DNA of 64,000 nt from Rapana venosa (taxonomy: Eukaryota > Mollusca > Gastropoda > Neogastropoda > Muricidae), in assembly GCA_028751875.1 (NCBI GenBank), contig CM054134.1:65715424-65779423 (forward strand), read 5' to 3'. The stretch's first letter is position 1, and every line of letters starts with the position of its first letter. A model generated the notes under the pieces. It saw nothing but the letters and a program-made list of their open reading frames with translations, ran no database searches and had not been told where the DNA came from. The position numbers and the translations under genes were made by a program. Shown piece after piece: positions 31,493 to 41,317 of this stretch.

Positions 31493-32756
31493 AACTTTAC
31501 AACTATGATCAGTGCTAAAAGAGGTACATTGCATTTGACAACTAAGGGGAAAAAGGCAGTATTACAGCTGAACAAGGTTTTTCAAAAGTATAAAGAAATG
31601 ATGCCAAACACTTTTTGGAAAATTTTTATGCTAAGATACAGCCAATATTGCTTTATGCTGCTGAAATATGGGGGTTAAACAGATTAGATCATATAGAAAA
31701 GGTCCATATGATGGCTTGTAAGAGCTTTCTGGGTGTTCCAATAAAGACTCCTAATAGAATGGTATATGGAGACCTTGGAAGATATCCATTATACGTGAAT
31801 TCTCATGTAGCCTGTGTGAGATATTGGTGCAAATTGTTAGAAATGAATATTGAACGTTTACCTCGCAAATCTTATCAAATGTTACTAGAATTAGACATAA
31901 TATGTGGTAAACAGGGGACGGGATAGCTCAGTGGTCGGAGCACTCGCTTTCCTCCAGCCAAGTTAAGCAGCGTCGAGCGTGGTTACCAGTTGGATGGGTG
32001 ACCGTTTGTGCGCCTTGGCTTCAGTACAGTTCCCCCAGTTTACCCAGCTGTAAATGGGTACCTGCCCTCTTTAGGGTCAGGGAAGGTAAAGCAGCGAGGG
32101 AGAGGAGATGGGCGCCGCCCTCAATATGCTGGCCCTAGAGAAGTGAGGTCTCTGACGCCTCGCTCCCCTACGACCTTATAGGTTATGGGACTCCTTTACC
32201 TTTACCTTTTTTGTGGTAAACAATGTTGGGTCTCAAAAGTAAGAGAAGTTCTGTGTGCAACTGGCTTTAACATTGTTTGGCTTCAAGAGGATGTTGGAGA
32301 TGTAAAACTTTTCTTGGCCACATTCAAACAGAGGCTTGTCGATATGTAGCCTACATTCAAGAATGGACAGGCACTATTAGCGATCACGATAGATACCAGG
32401 CTTATCGATCATTTAAGACCATTTTTGAAAAAGAACTGTACATTCATAATATGGATATATTTTGCTTTTGTGTTGTCATTACACAAGTAAGATTTAATGT
32501 TCTTCCTTTAAATAATAATGTGCATCGATATAGCAAATCGTTTCGTGACAAATACTGTCCATTTTGCAAAAATCAGATTGAAAATGAACAGCATTTTGTG
32601 TTTATGTGTAATGCATATGACGATATAAGGAACAAATTCCTTAGCGATTTTGTTACTCTTCCTCTAAACGTGCTTCTCAGAGCCAAAAATGCCACTCTCA
32701 GATATAGTTTATCTAGATATGTATGTCATGCTACAAACCGAAGGACACAGATGTAG
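31493..32756 (+). pseudogene. LINE C-terminal domain with Cys/His motif, split by a SINE
   Basis: Frames before the SINE read IQPILLYAAEIWGLNRLDHIEKVHMMACKSFL and MVYGDLGRYPLYV. After the SINE, the target codons for CGKQ are repeated and the protein continues SKVREVLCATGFNIVWLQED, then YRYSKSFRDK-like text and CPFCKNQIENEQHFVFMC (C-x2-C-x8-H-x4-C), ending at TAG 32,754-32,756. The Cys/His motif is typical of the C-termini of L1/Tx1-type and some other LINEs, where it is thought to bind template RNA. Confidence 0.75.
31914..32211 (+). mobile_element. SINE-B with tRNA/5S chimeric head, copy 1
   Basis: A perfect 11-base target-site duplication TGTGGTAAACA flanks it (31,903-31,913 and 32,212-32,222). 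The head GATAGCTCAGTGGTCGGAGC is a tRNA 5' half with a perfect A-box (TAGCTCAGTGG). It is followed not by a tRNA 3' half but by sequence aligning to 5S rRNA: AAGTTAAGCAGCGTCGAGCG and TGGTTACCAGTTGGATGGGT plus GACC (about 31,961-32,008). These cover the 5S box A, intermediate element and box C. A 190-base body and a TTTACC-repeat tail follow. It interrupts the LINE C-terminal domain. Confidence 0.88.
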
Positions 32757-33799
32757 ATCTGTCATTTGGAACATTAATTTTTGCCATGTTTTAATATGCT
32801 ACATTACTTTTGTGCCTTTTTCTATGGGTTTTTGTTGTGTTTTTATTAATGTGAATGTTTCCTCTCTCTTTTTCTTGAAAACTCTAAGTGATGCTATTTT
32901 GCTGTATGGTGATGGTGATGTCACATCACTGTATGAGGTATGATATTCAGTAAGTTTTCTGTTTTCAAAGTTTATCAACATTTTAAATAACTTTAAATTG
33001 GGAAGGAGACTATGTTATCCAACATATTACTGAATAGTTTCAACCCATTTAGGATGCTGTAATCGTAAAATGAATCATTGGTTTCGTTTCATATACTGAA
33101 CAGCACGTAGGCTTATTTGTCATTCGGTTGGTTTGATTGTTTGTTTTCTTATTAAAGATTGCATTGCTGTCTTAGACTGTTCACAGTAAGTTAGATTCAT
33201 GACACATAGCCATGATTTTCAGGACGTTTTTCCGCATTTCTTCTTTCGTAAGTTATGCTGGTGCTTTGTGATCAAACTGGAATGAGTGAGCGTACAGTTA
33301 GCAAGTTAAAACCCTAAGTTGTTGATAGGGGAAGATGTGTACATACATAGAAGTGAAGCTTTTCAGCTGATTCAAAATTGTATTTGTATTGTGAAATCAT
33401 TGTTCTCTTCCTTGTATACCCCCCACCCCCATCACACCCTTTTGTTGTATTGCGGCCTAAGGCCGATGTACTATTAAACTATTTCAGAGTTCAGAGTTCA
33501 GAGTTCTCTCTCGCGTGCTACAATATCCATGGGGTATGATAGGGGCCATTGTTGTGAAAGATCTTAGTATCGACTAAGTTCTGTTGACATTATTAGGATA
33601 ATGTCAGTTCAGAGTATTGAGGAAAGGATTTTCCTAGTTATTTTGAAGACTTTGGTTGTCTGATTTACAACTGTATACTCTATTGGTTCCCTAGGATTAA
33701 CTTGGTATTTTGATGTGAGTGATGAAAGGAATTTGGTTTTCTTACATTCGGCTAGATGAAGATATAGCTATTTTGCTATGTGTGCCTTTCTTCAGTAAT
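32757..33799 (+). other. LINE 3' UTR (to 33,515) and flank
   Basis: No coding signal. The TTCAGAG repeat at 33,485-33,512 marks the LINE end; beyond it, to 33,799, nothing was recognised. Confidence 0.5.
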
Positions 33800-34548
33800 G
33801 TGCCTATCAATTACAGCGTATTACTGCAATTCGAAAGTATCTGTCCACAGACGCAACATCCAAACTCATGGCATCTCTCATTCTTTCACGTCTGGACTAT
33901 TGCAATTCTTGTTTGGCTGGTTTGCCAGCATCATCTATCTACTCCCTTCAACGTATTCAAAACTCTGCAGCTCGACTAGTCCTCAGAAAGAAAAAAATCT
34001 GAGCACATTACCCCTCTCTTGCGATCTCTCCACTGGCTGCCTGTGCCACAGAATAAACTATAAGATCTGTGCCCTCTGTTACAAATGTCTCCACAAAACA
34101 GCACCCTCCTACCTCTGTGAATGTCTTCACCTGTACACTCCTTCTCGTTCCCTTCGCTCTGCTGCAGATTCCTTGTTTACGAATACCTAGATTCAGCCAG
34201 TCCACCATCGTCTGTCGCTCTTTCTCTGTTTCTCGTCCAACGATTTGGAATGGCCTCCCTATCTCTCTTCGCCAAAGGCCTTCTTGTAGCACTTTTAAAT
34301 CAAGACATATTTGTTTCAAACCTACGATTTTCCTCTCCTGTTTCATTTCATAGCTATGCCTGCTTTTCAACAGCCCAAAACTCCATCACCCTGCCAAAGC
34401 GTATAACCTGCGTATAACCTGTTGTGTGTGTGTGTGTGTGTGTGTGTGCATTTGGACTTGTTAGAACTATTACCTGCTATTGGTTGTATGACTGTGTAAG
34501 AATAAGCGCTGTGATTTGTCTGAGCAAGATACAGCGCTATATGAATTC

Positions 34549-34560
<12 letters not shown>
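33800..34560 (+). mobile_element. L2/CR1-like LINE 3' fragment
   Basis: Codons in several frames match the C-terminal domain of the family: [76 protein letters not shown]. The 3' signature 'gcgctatatgaattc' is at about 34,531 and an ATT tail follows. It contains a (TG)n tract at 34,424-34,448 in its UTR. Confidence 0.82.

Positions 34561-34635
<75 letters not shown>
34552..34635. repeat. (ATT)n(AGT)n LINE tail expansion
   Basis: ATT units to 34,590, then AGT units to 34,634. It generates a poly-Asn/Thr frame on the minus strand. Confidence 0.92.
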
Positions 34636-34639
34636 TTGA

Positions 34640-34781
34640 GAACTGAATGAGCTTGTCTGAGTGATTCTTTCTCTTTCTTCAAAAACTCTACTTTTTCTTT
34701 CAAGCACTTCACCTTTGCTAATAATTCATACTTCTCACCAATTAGCTTTAAGTCAGTTCTAATATCCATTTTACTGTTCAT
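34640..34781 (-). other. Short coiled-coil-like frame, unassigned
   Basis: Minus-strand ATG at 34,781 opens a 47-codon stretch with heptad-like Leu/Lys/Glu content (LLAKVKCLKEKVEFLKKEKE) that then runs into the AGT/ATT repeat. It could be a fragment of a LINE ORF1 coil. No partner domain is present. Confidence 0.25.
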
Positions 34782-34912
34782 CGTATCATTGCCACATGTT
34801 CATCGTAACATCATGTTCATTGTAGCATTACCACAGGTTCATCGTAGCATCATGTTCATTGTATCATTGCCACATGTTCATCGTAGCATCATGTTCATCT
34901 AGCCTTGTCACA
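34777..34912. repeat. 39-bp minisatellite (about 3.5 units)
   Basis: Units alternate a 22-base form (TGTTCATCGTATCATTGCCACA) in degenerate copies with a 17-base form ending in AACATCA or AGCATCA, giving a 39-base higher-order period. Confidence 0.8.
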
Positions 34913-35249
34913 ACCACCTCAATAATCAGTTCCTATGCCTGGGTCTTTTCCCTAGATGAGTCGGCAGATACGTCAGCATTGGTCCTTTGAGATGCTTTGC
35001 CAAGTTGCTTTGTTGTGTCCAACACCAGCGTCCGATAAACTTGACTGTCTCAACTTGCGATCAGGTCCAAGGTTTGTCACCACATCTCAGTAAAAGACTT
35101 TCCCATAACAAGTACGTGAGGTCCATCCAATCACCACATCCAAGAAATTCCTCTTTGACAGTGTCAGGGTGTTGACACGCATGGCTGACTTGTGGATAGA
35201 ACACCTTGGGGCCATAAAAAGGAAGCGCATGTATGCAGTGTACAGCGGA
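34913..35249. other. Unassigned DNA upstream of a LINE 3' end
   Basis: No frame or repeat recognised. It might be the body of a composite SINE that ends in the LINE tail at 35,250, but no pol III boxes were seen. Confidence 0.35.
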
Positions 35250-35342
35250 ATACAAGAAAGACCAATGGAAAGCGCTTTGATTTGTTTTTGCAAGATATAG
35301 CGCTATATAAATTCCATTCATTATTATTATCATTATCATAAA
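35250..35342 (+). mobile_element. Isolated L2/CR1-like LINE 3' end
   Basis: 'agcgctttgatttg...caagatatagcgctatataaattcc' plus a TTATTATTATCATTATC tail, with no LINE coding sequence upstream. A severely truncated LINE or a SINE that borrowed the LINE tail. Confidence 0.75.
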
Positions 35343-35520
35343 GTAAGTATATACAGCCACAAATCTGCCACATACCCCTCAGAAGATAACCATGGTCCTC
35401 AACTACTGTCGTGCAAAATATAAAAACTGGGCCATGGGTATTGCCTTGTTCCACCATAAGAACACAAATTCAGTGAGGACTTTTCACACTGACCAACCCT
35501 AGGAATAACACATTTAGCCC

Positions 35521-35527
35521 CGAGAGA

Positions 35528-35585
<58 letters not shown>

Positions 35586-35587
35586 AG
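35521..35587. repeat. (GA)n microsatellite
   Basis: Sixty-seven bases of GA. Confidence 0.94.
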
Positions 35588-35591
35588 ACAA

Positions 35592-35648
35592 ATTCTTTTA
35601 TTTCGAGGATAATGAATAAGCACCCATTTACATCCAGTCCGCGCCCTT
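35592..35648 (-). mobile_element. SINE-A 3' tail fragment
   Basis: Antisense tail 'ttcttttatttcgaggataatgaataagcac ... catccagtc', as in the copies near 9.4 and 10.7 kb; a GA microsatellite adjoins it. Confidence 0.65.
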
Positions 35649-35747
35649 AAGGATATATATGATAATAAAATAAAATAAAGCCCATAGCAATACACTTACA
35701 CAGTATACGGAAAAAATATCTACACAAAAATCCCCACAAAAATCACC

Positions 35748-35767
35748 GAAGAGAGAGAGAGAGAGAG

Positions 35768-35826
<59 letters not shown>

Positions 35827-35842
35827 AGAGAGAGAAAGTAGC
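35748..35842. repeat. (GA)n microsatellite
   Basis: GA with a GATTGA and a GAAGAGA interruption. Confidence 0.94.
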
Positions 35843-36173
35843 AACAAGTAAGAAAGAAACAGAACAGAAAACACAGAAACAACCGAAAAAATAGCAATAA
35901 CAAAGAGCAAAACAAAAGCGGCAACAACAACAAGGGGAGAAGGGACAACCGAATAGTCCCTCCTCAAAACCCCCCCAAAACAACAACAACCCCAAACCCA
36001 AACCAAAACAGAACCAAACAAAGCAAAACCTTCATAAAATAAAAGAGATCAAACCACGTAAATAGTTTCATTTTGGCTAATAAGAAACGTCAAAAATTCT
36101 TTGTGCCTTTATGGGAGGCAACAGCAATAGTAAACTACATGAAACAAATATTGAATAAGCAATTTGCACCCCC

Positions 36174-36292
36174 ATGCGCGCGCGCGCACACAGACACCAC
36201 ACACACACCACACACACACACACACACACACCACAACACACACACACACACACGTACCCACACACGCGCGCGCGCGCGCGCGCACGCACTCA
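36174..36292. repeat. (CG)n/(CA)n microsatellite
   Basis: GCGCGCGC at 36,177-36,187, CA with CCACAACA breaks to 36,255, then an alternating CG tract at 36,266-36,284. Alternating CG is unusual in this AT-rich context and is a candidate Z-DNA former. Confidence 0.93.
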
Positions 36293-36545
36293 CACCATGC
36301 ATCAATGCCAACATCAAATATTTATGAATATCATGTATAGTCATAGAGAAGGACATCTGCACTTTGGAATTACCTATACATTATTGGTACGCTCAAAACA
36401 AGATATGAAAATAAAACATTCACCGAATCTCAAATACAGTCAACTTACGCAGTAGAACTGAAATATTAAATTGAATAAAGCATTCAACGGGATACTAATT
36501 GTAAACACGACAATTAAATCTATAAGCAAACAATAAAAGGAGAGG

Positions 36546-36654
<109 letters not shown>

Positions 36655-36972
36655 GCACAGTACATTTTGAATCCATACGATATTGAATATAGTTTTCAAT
36701 TCATCAACACAACCACCATTAGCACTCACTGTGATTTGACATTGTACATGTTAAGATCGTCCAAGAGTCATTATAAAGAAGTAGGATAGTGGAAGAATCA
36801 TTTCTAGAAGTCATTTTTCAATAACACAATAGCGATATACAAGTAAAACATTCACACTTATACAGAGAGAGATAGAGGGGGGGGGGGGGGAGGGTGAGAG
36901 AGAGAGGATAATATTGGTATAATTTAAGAGAGGATATATTTACTTTGTTTCCAACAGATCAATGGTGGATTT

Positions 36973-37264
36973 TTATTTTTGATGCATTAACTGGATGAAA
37001 AAATGACTTTTGAAGATTGTTAATGATTGGTGTTGTCTAAATGAGTCAGGAAGGGAGTTCCACAGCACAGGGCCTGAGTAAAGTAAGCTAGATTTGAACA
37101 AATCTATTCTTGGGATTGGGATACATGACTTTTCAGTATTTCTGGAATGATTCATTGGGAACTTGTCTTTTAAGGATGAGGGAAAAGTTCCTGTCATTAT
37201 ATTAAACATCATGATGCCTTGTTAAATCTTAGTCTTTGGTGTAGGGGAAGAATATTTAACTGAG
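36973..37264 (-). pseudogene. Crack/Daphne-like LINE C-terminal end
   Basis: Minus-strand codons LNILPLHQRLRFNKA, then after a one-base deletion MMFNIMTGTFPSSLKDKF, IPIPRIDLFKSSLLYSGPVL and WNSLPDSFRQHQSLTIFKSH, stop near 36,973. This is the characteristic end of ORF2 in this LINE group. It joins 37,581-37,632 across the SINE. Confidence 0.8.
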
Positions 37265-37276
37265 TATAATCCACTT

Positions 37277-37580
37277 ATGGGGACGGGATAGCTCAGTGGT
37301 CGGAGCACTCGCTTTCCCCCAGCCAAGTTAAGCAGCGTCGAGCGTGGTTACCAGTTGGATGGGTGACCGTTTGCGCGCCTTGGCTTCAGTACAGTTCCCC
37401 CAGTTTACCCAGCTGTAAATGGGTACCTGCCCTCTTTAGGGTCAGGGAAGGTAAAGCAGCGAGGGAGAGGAGATGGGCGCCGCCCTCAATATCCTGGCCC
37501 TAGAGAAGTGAGGTCTCTGACGCCTCGCTCCCCTACGACCTTATAGGTTATGGGACTCCTTTACCTTTGCCTCCTCTTCC
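37277..37580 (+). mobile_element. SINE-B with tRNA/5S chimeric head, copy 2
   Basis: Flanked by a perfect 12-base target-site duplication TATAATCCACTT (37,265-37,276 and 37,581-37,592). Nearly identical to copy 1 at 31,914: same tRNA A-box and same 5S-like segment (about 37,326-37,373), differing at only a few positions. The tail is CTTTACCTTTGCCTCC. The high similarity of two copies 5 kb apart points to recent activity of the family. Confidence 0.88.
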
Positions 37581-37638
37581 TATAATCCACTTCTAGTAAG
37601 GTAGTCTTCTTCAGAAGAACCAGTTTAAGAGCACGTTT

Positions 37639-39236
37639 CTTCTTCTTGAAGTGTCCAGTCTGGTCCTGCAGACATCGACGATCATGGCTCTCCATTCTTC
37701 CCTGTTCTCAGTCCCTCTCATGAGCTCATTGTTGGTGCCCTCTTTATTCGTTGCGAATTTGTTTAAGCTGTCTGTGAATTTTGTGCGTTGTCTTCCTCTG
37801 CTCTTGTTTCCACAGATTTTGCCACTCCATAACAGTTTCTCTAGTCCGTTAGCCCTGATTATATGGCCGAAAAATTTGAGCTGTCTTTCTCTGATGGTGT
37901 TGAGAAGGGATCTCTTGTATCCAGCCATTTCCATTACTTCTGCATTTGTTTTTCTTTTTGTCCATAAGACTTCCATGATTCTCCGGATGAACCACATCTC
38001 CACTGCTTCTAGTCGCTGTTCTGTGTCCTTGGCCAGGGTCCAGCACTCACATCCGTACAGAAGAATGGACCATACGTAGGCTCTCAAAACATGAATCTTT
38101 GTCTAGAGGCTTATCTTACTGTTGGTAAAAATGCATTTCATGTTGTTAAAAGTTGCCTTAGATTGACCGATTCTCTTCTTGATTTCTGTGTCACACTTGC
38201 CGTCCGGGGTGATAGTACAACCAAGGTATTTAAAGGTGTTTACTTGTCTGATTCTCTCTCCTTTACAAGCTATGTTGCATTGTGGTATAACAGCTTTTTT
38301 CGAGATCACCATGCATTCTGTCTTCTTGGCATTGAGCTGTAATCCTTTCTTTTCGCTTTCGTCTGTTACTGTTGTTAAAATCTTTTGCAGTTTTTCTTCA
38401 GAGTCGGCAATAAGGACTGTGCCATCTGCATATCTCAGGTTGTTGATGTTGTGGCCACCTACACTAATTTCCTCATGATTCTCAATATTTCGTAGAATTA
38501 TTTCACTATATACATTAAATAAATCAGGTGAGAACACGCAGCCCTGCCTCACACCCCTGCAGATTGGTCTATATTGACTGATGTCATTGTCGACTCTAGT
38601 GGCTGCCTCCTGTTCCCAATAATTATATGTTTCTGAAGACTCGAAGATCTTTCCCGTCGATGTATAGCCCTGCCAGAATATCAAACAAGTCTGAGTGTCG
38701 TACTTTGTCGAACGCTTTTGAGTAGTCAATGAAGCAGAGGTACAGATCTTTCTGGACCTCGATGGATCCTTCCATGAGAGTTTTCAATGCGAAGATTGCA
38801 TTTCTGGTGCCTTTGTCTGCCATGAATCCAAATTGCGTTGCTGATATTTCTGGGAGTATTTTATTTCTCATTCTCTTCATGAGCATTCGTAAAAGAACTT
38901 TGGTGAGGTGACTCATCAGGCTGATTGTACGATGTTGGTCACATTCAGCTGTACCCAGTTTCTTAGGGATCGCAATGTAGATGGACTTCTTCATATCTGT
39001 CGGAATCTCTCCTGTGTCATATATATTGTTTAGTAGTTTTGTGACTGCCTTAATTCCCACTTCATCCAGGGCTGTTATCAATTCAGATGGGATATCATCA
39101 GGTCCTGGCGCCTTACCACTTTTCATCTTGCTGAGTGCATGTCTCACTTCGTCTTTCAAGGATCTCCCACAGTTTAGCGGAGGGAAGGAGGCACCTTACT
39201 TCTCCTGTTGGTGAAATAATTTCACCCCGCCACCCT
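37639..39236 (-). mobile_element. RTE-like LINE, 5'-truncated, inserted in the Crack-like LINE
   Basis: A six-base target-site duplication ACGTTT lies at 37,633-37,638 and 39,237-39,242. The 3' end on the minus strand is a short GAA repeat, usual for this group. The 1.6-kb insert begins within the RT domain. Confidence 0.82.
37650..39160 (-). pseudogene. RTE-like LINE RT and C-terminal domain
   Basis: Minus-strand frames in order: ALSKMKSGKAPGPDDIPSELI, TISLMSHLTKVLLRML, FGFMADKGTRNAIFAL, CFIDYSKAFDKVRH (catalytic Asp), ICRGVRQGCVFSPDLFN, INNLRYADGTVLIAD, VNTFKYLGCTITPDG, then the C-terminal region WSILLYGCECWTL, QLKFFGHIIRAN and NREEWRAMIVDV. The catalytic YADD reads Tyr-Ala-Asp-Gly here (second Asp lost). 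Two frameshifts divide it (near 38,640 and 38,100). Confidence 0.82.
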
Positions 39237-39242
39237 ACGTTT

Positions 39243-40745
39243 ATACAGACTTAATAAAGGTTTCATATTGTGTTTGCACTAGCAGTATCCCACAGGGTTG
39301 AAGCATAATCTATTGAGGCTTGTATATAAGCTTGAAAGAATAGTTTTTTTGAATGAAAGTCAAGAAAATGTTTGATTTTAGTCAATTGGTATACTCTTTG
39401 AGACATGTATTTGCACAGATGGGATATGTGATGGTACCAGCTGAGATTTTCATCAATTGTTATTCCTAGAACTTTGTGGTGATAGGCTTGTCCTATTGTT
39501 CCCTTTTCAATATGGATTGGATAAAATTTATGAGATAGATTTTGTCGCTTTTGTCTGGTAGTGATAAGCATGCATTTTGTTTTTTTGGGGTGTATAGACA
39601 TGTGATTTAGTTCAGTCCATTTGACAAGATTATCAGTGCTATTTTGCAATGTCTTTGCAAGAGAGTTAATGTCAGTATGGCTTGTATGTACGGTCGTGTC
39701 GTCAGCAAAAAGTTCGCATTTAGATTTGATATGGAGAGGGAGGTCATTTATGTATAATGAAAAGAGAATTGGTCCTATGATGGATCCCTGTGGTACTCCA
39801 TAATGAATGGGTTTAGTGTGGATGTGGACGTAGCTATTGAAACACATTGTTGCCTGTTAATAAGATAAGAAGCAAGAAGTTCAAGAGTATTTGTAGAGAG
39901 ATTATATAAGTCTAGCTTTTTAATGAGAAGTCTGCGGTCAATTGTATCAAATGCTTTTTTGAAATCTACAAATAATACTCCACAAAATTTATTGTCATTA
40001 ATGTTTGACAGCCAATTGTCTACAAGACTAGTCAATGCCGTATGGCACGAGTGATTTTTTTCTAAATGCAGACTGATTTGGGTGAAGTAAGTTGTTAATA
40101 TCTATATGATGGACTATGTGTTTATTCATATGTTTTTCCAAGGTTTTGAAAGGTAAGATAAAATAGAGATTGGCCTTTAATTTGAGGGATCAGAAGTGTC
40201 TCCAGACTTGTGGATCGGAATCACCTTAGCAGTTTTGAAGGCGTTGGGGAAATAGTTCTTATGAAGACAAAGGTTATAGATATGTGTCAGAGTGTCTGTA
40301 ATAACTGGAGCTGAGAGTTTCAGTATTCTGCCATCTATTTCATCAAGACCAGGCGTACTTGATTGTTTGAGGTGAGTCAGGTAATTGCAGATCTCAGAAA
40401 CAGATATGAATGATATGTGGAGTTTTGATGGAATACGCTTTTCTTGGCAGAATTGTTTTAGTTCATTGAGATCATTGGACTTCGATTTATCATTGTTAAT
40501 TATGTTAGAAGAAATATTAATGAAGTGATTGTTTAGTTTTTCAGCAGAAATATCTTTAATTATGTTAGATTTGGAAGACAATGGATTATTTGTCATTTGA
40601 TTGATTGCCTTCCATACAGTCTTTGAATTTTGTTTGGATGGAAGTAGATCTCGGAAATATTTCTTTTTCTCTCGCCGTTTTTGTGAGTTTATGGCATTTT
40701 TTAATTTTTTTGCCTCCTCATAATATTTATGTTCTTTTAAGAAAT
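39243..40745 (-). pseudogene. Crack/Daphne-like LINE reverse transcriptase
   Basis: Minus strand: basic linker EHKYYEEAKKLKNAINSQ and KTVWKAINQM (40,730-40,610), RT entry SSTPGLDEIDGRILKL, KTAKVIPIHKSGD, then after a frameshift near 40,150 the palm with FCGVLFVDFKKAFDTIDR (catalytic Asp), YGVPQGSIIGPILFSLYIND, and CELFADDTTVHTSH with the Asp pair at about 39,704-39,709. It ends at LWDTASANTI, beside the RTE insertion. Three or four frameshifts are present (about 40,150, 40,030, 39,790, 39,265). Confidence 0.82.
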
Positions 40746-40776
40746 CTCTAAGATAACATGCTTCTTCTAGTTCCTA

Positions 40777-40812
40777 GAGAGACAGACAGAGACAGACAGA
40801 CAGACAGACAGG

Positions 40813-40847
<35 letters not shown>

Positions 40848-40905
40848 GCTGAAAGGCAGGCAGGCAGGCAGGCAGGCAGGCAGAGAGAGAGAGAGAGGAG
40901 AGAGC

Positions 40906-40936
<31 letters not shown>

Positions 40937-40947
40937 GAAGAGAGAAG

Positions 40948-40987
<40 letters not shown>
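40777..40987. repeat. (GACA)n, (GGCA)n and (GA)n compound microsatellite
   Basis: GACA to 40,848, GGCA to 40,880, then GA/GGA to 40,987. It truncates the LINE to its left and abuts a different LINE 3' end to its right. Confidence 0.94.
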
Positions 40988-40991
<4 letters not shown>

Positions 40992-41110
40992 TGAACTCTG
41001 AACAGTTTTAATATGTACATTGGCCTTTGACCACAGTACATGGAGTTTGGGGGAAGTAGGAAAATCAATATATTGGTATGCAAACTGTGATCAAACATGA
41101 AAAACAACAA
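40988..41110 (-). mobile_element. 3' end of an L1/Tx1-like LINE
   Basis: On the minus strand 'ggccaatgtacatattaaaactgttcagagttcag' mirrors the 3' end of the plus-strand LINE at 33,455-33,500. It is probably the tail of the element whose endonuclease and ORF1 lie at 41,318-43,574; the RT is gone. Confidence 0.6.
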
Positions 41111-41129
41111 TCGATTCTTTTGAAGCTCA

Positions 41130-41290
41130 TATATCCAACAAGGTTTATAATAACAATAACAACAAGAACAATAAGAAAAAGGAGAAGAACAACAGTAATA
41201 ACGATAACAATAATAATAGTAACAACGACATAAACGAATTTATATAGCGCTATATCTTGCAAAAACAATTCAAAGCTCTTCCATCGAACA
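41130..41290 (-). mobile_element. Isolated L2/CR1-like LINE 3' end
   Basis: Antisense 'aatttatatagcgctatatcttgcaaaaacaattcaaagctctt' preceded by a degenerate AAT/AAC tail (41,140-41,225). No LINE coding sequence accompanies it. Confidence 0.72.
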
Positions 41291-41317
41291 CACTCCTACA
41301 CATGCAACCAACAATGT

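Larger units (their letters stand above)
28580..33515 (+). mobile_element. L1/Tx1-like LINE: ORF1 tail, EN, RT, 3' UTR
   Basis: ORF1 tail (28,600-28,998), endonuclease from 29,090, RT to 31,492, C-terminal domain to 32,756 and a 750-base 3' UTR that ends in repeated TTCAGAG (33,485-33,512). A second 3' end of this family, with the same 'ggcc.atgtac.attaaact..ttcagagttcag', lies on the minus strand at 40,988-41,110. A SINE is inserted at 31,914-32,211. The clade is inferred from the ORF1 type and the C-terminal Cys/His motif, and was not tested by phylogeny. Confidence 0.75.
36960..40745 (-). mobile_element. Crack/Daphne-like LINE split by an RTE-like LINE and a SINE
   Basis: Reading leftwards: RT from 40,745 to 39,243, the RTE-like insertion (39,236-37,639), a short coding piece (37,632-37,581), SINE-B (37,580-37,277) and the C-terminal end (37,264-36,973). 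Joining codons across both insertions keeps the expected protein order: WDTASANTI, then LLSLYKR, then RALKLVLLKKTTLLEVDY, then LNILPLHQRL. So these are pieces of one element. The clade is inferred from the C-terminal pattern 'IPIPRIDLFKSSL.YSG.vLWNsLPDs.Rqh'. The 5' part (endonuclease) is missing beyond the GACA repeat at 40,777. Confidence 0.8.

Noticed and set aside
31914..32211. A tRNA gene or 5S rRNA gene
   Set aside because: Only a tRNA 5' half and the middle of a 5S are present, fused, flanked by a target-site duplication and repeated at 37,277. It is a SINE.
34548..34781. A coiled-coil host protein
   Set aside because: Half of the frame is the ATT/AGT repeat and no further exon or domain can be shown; kept only as an unassigned short frame.
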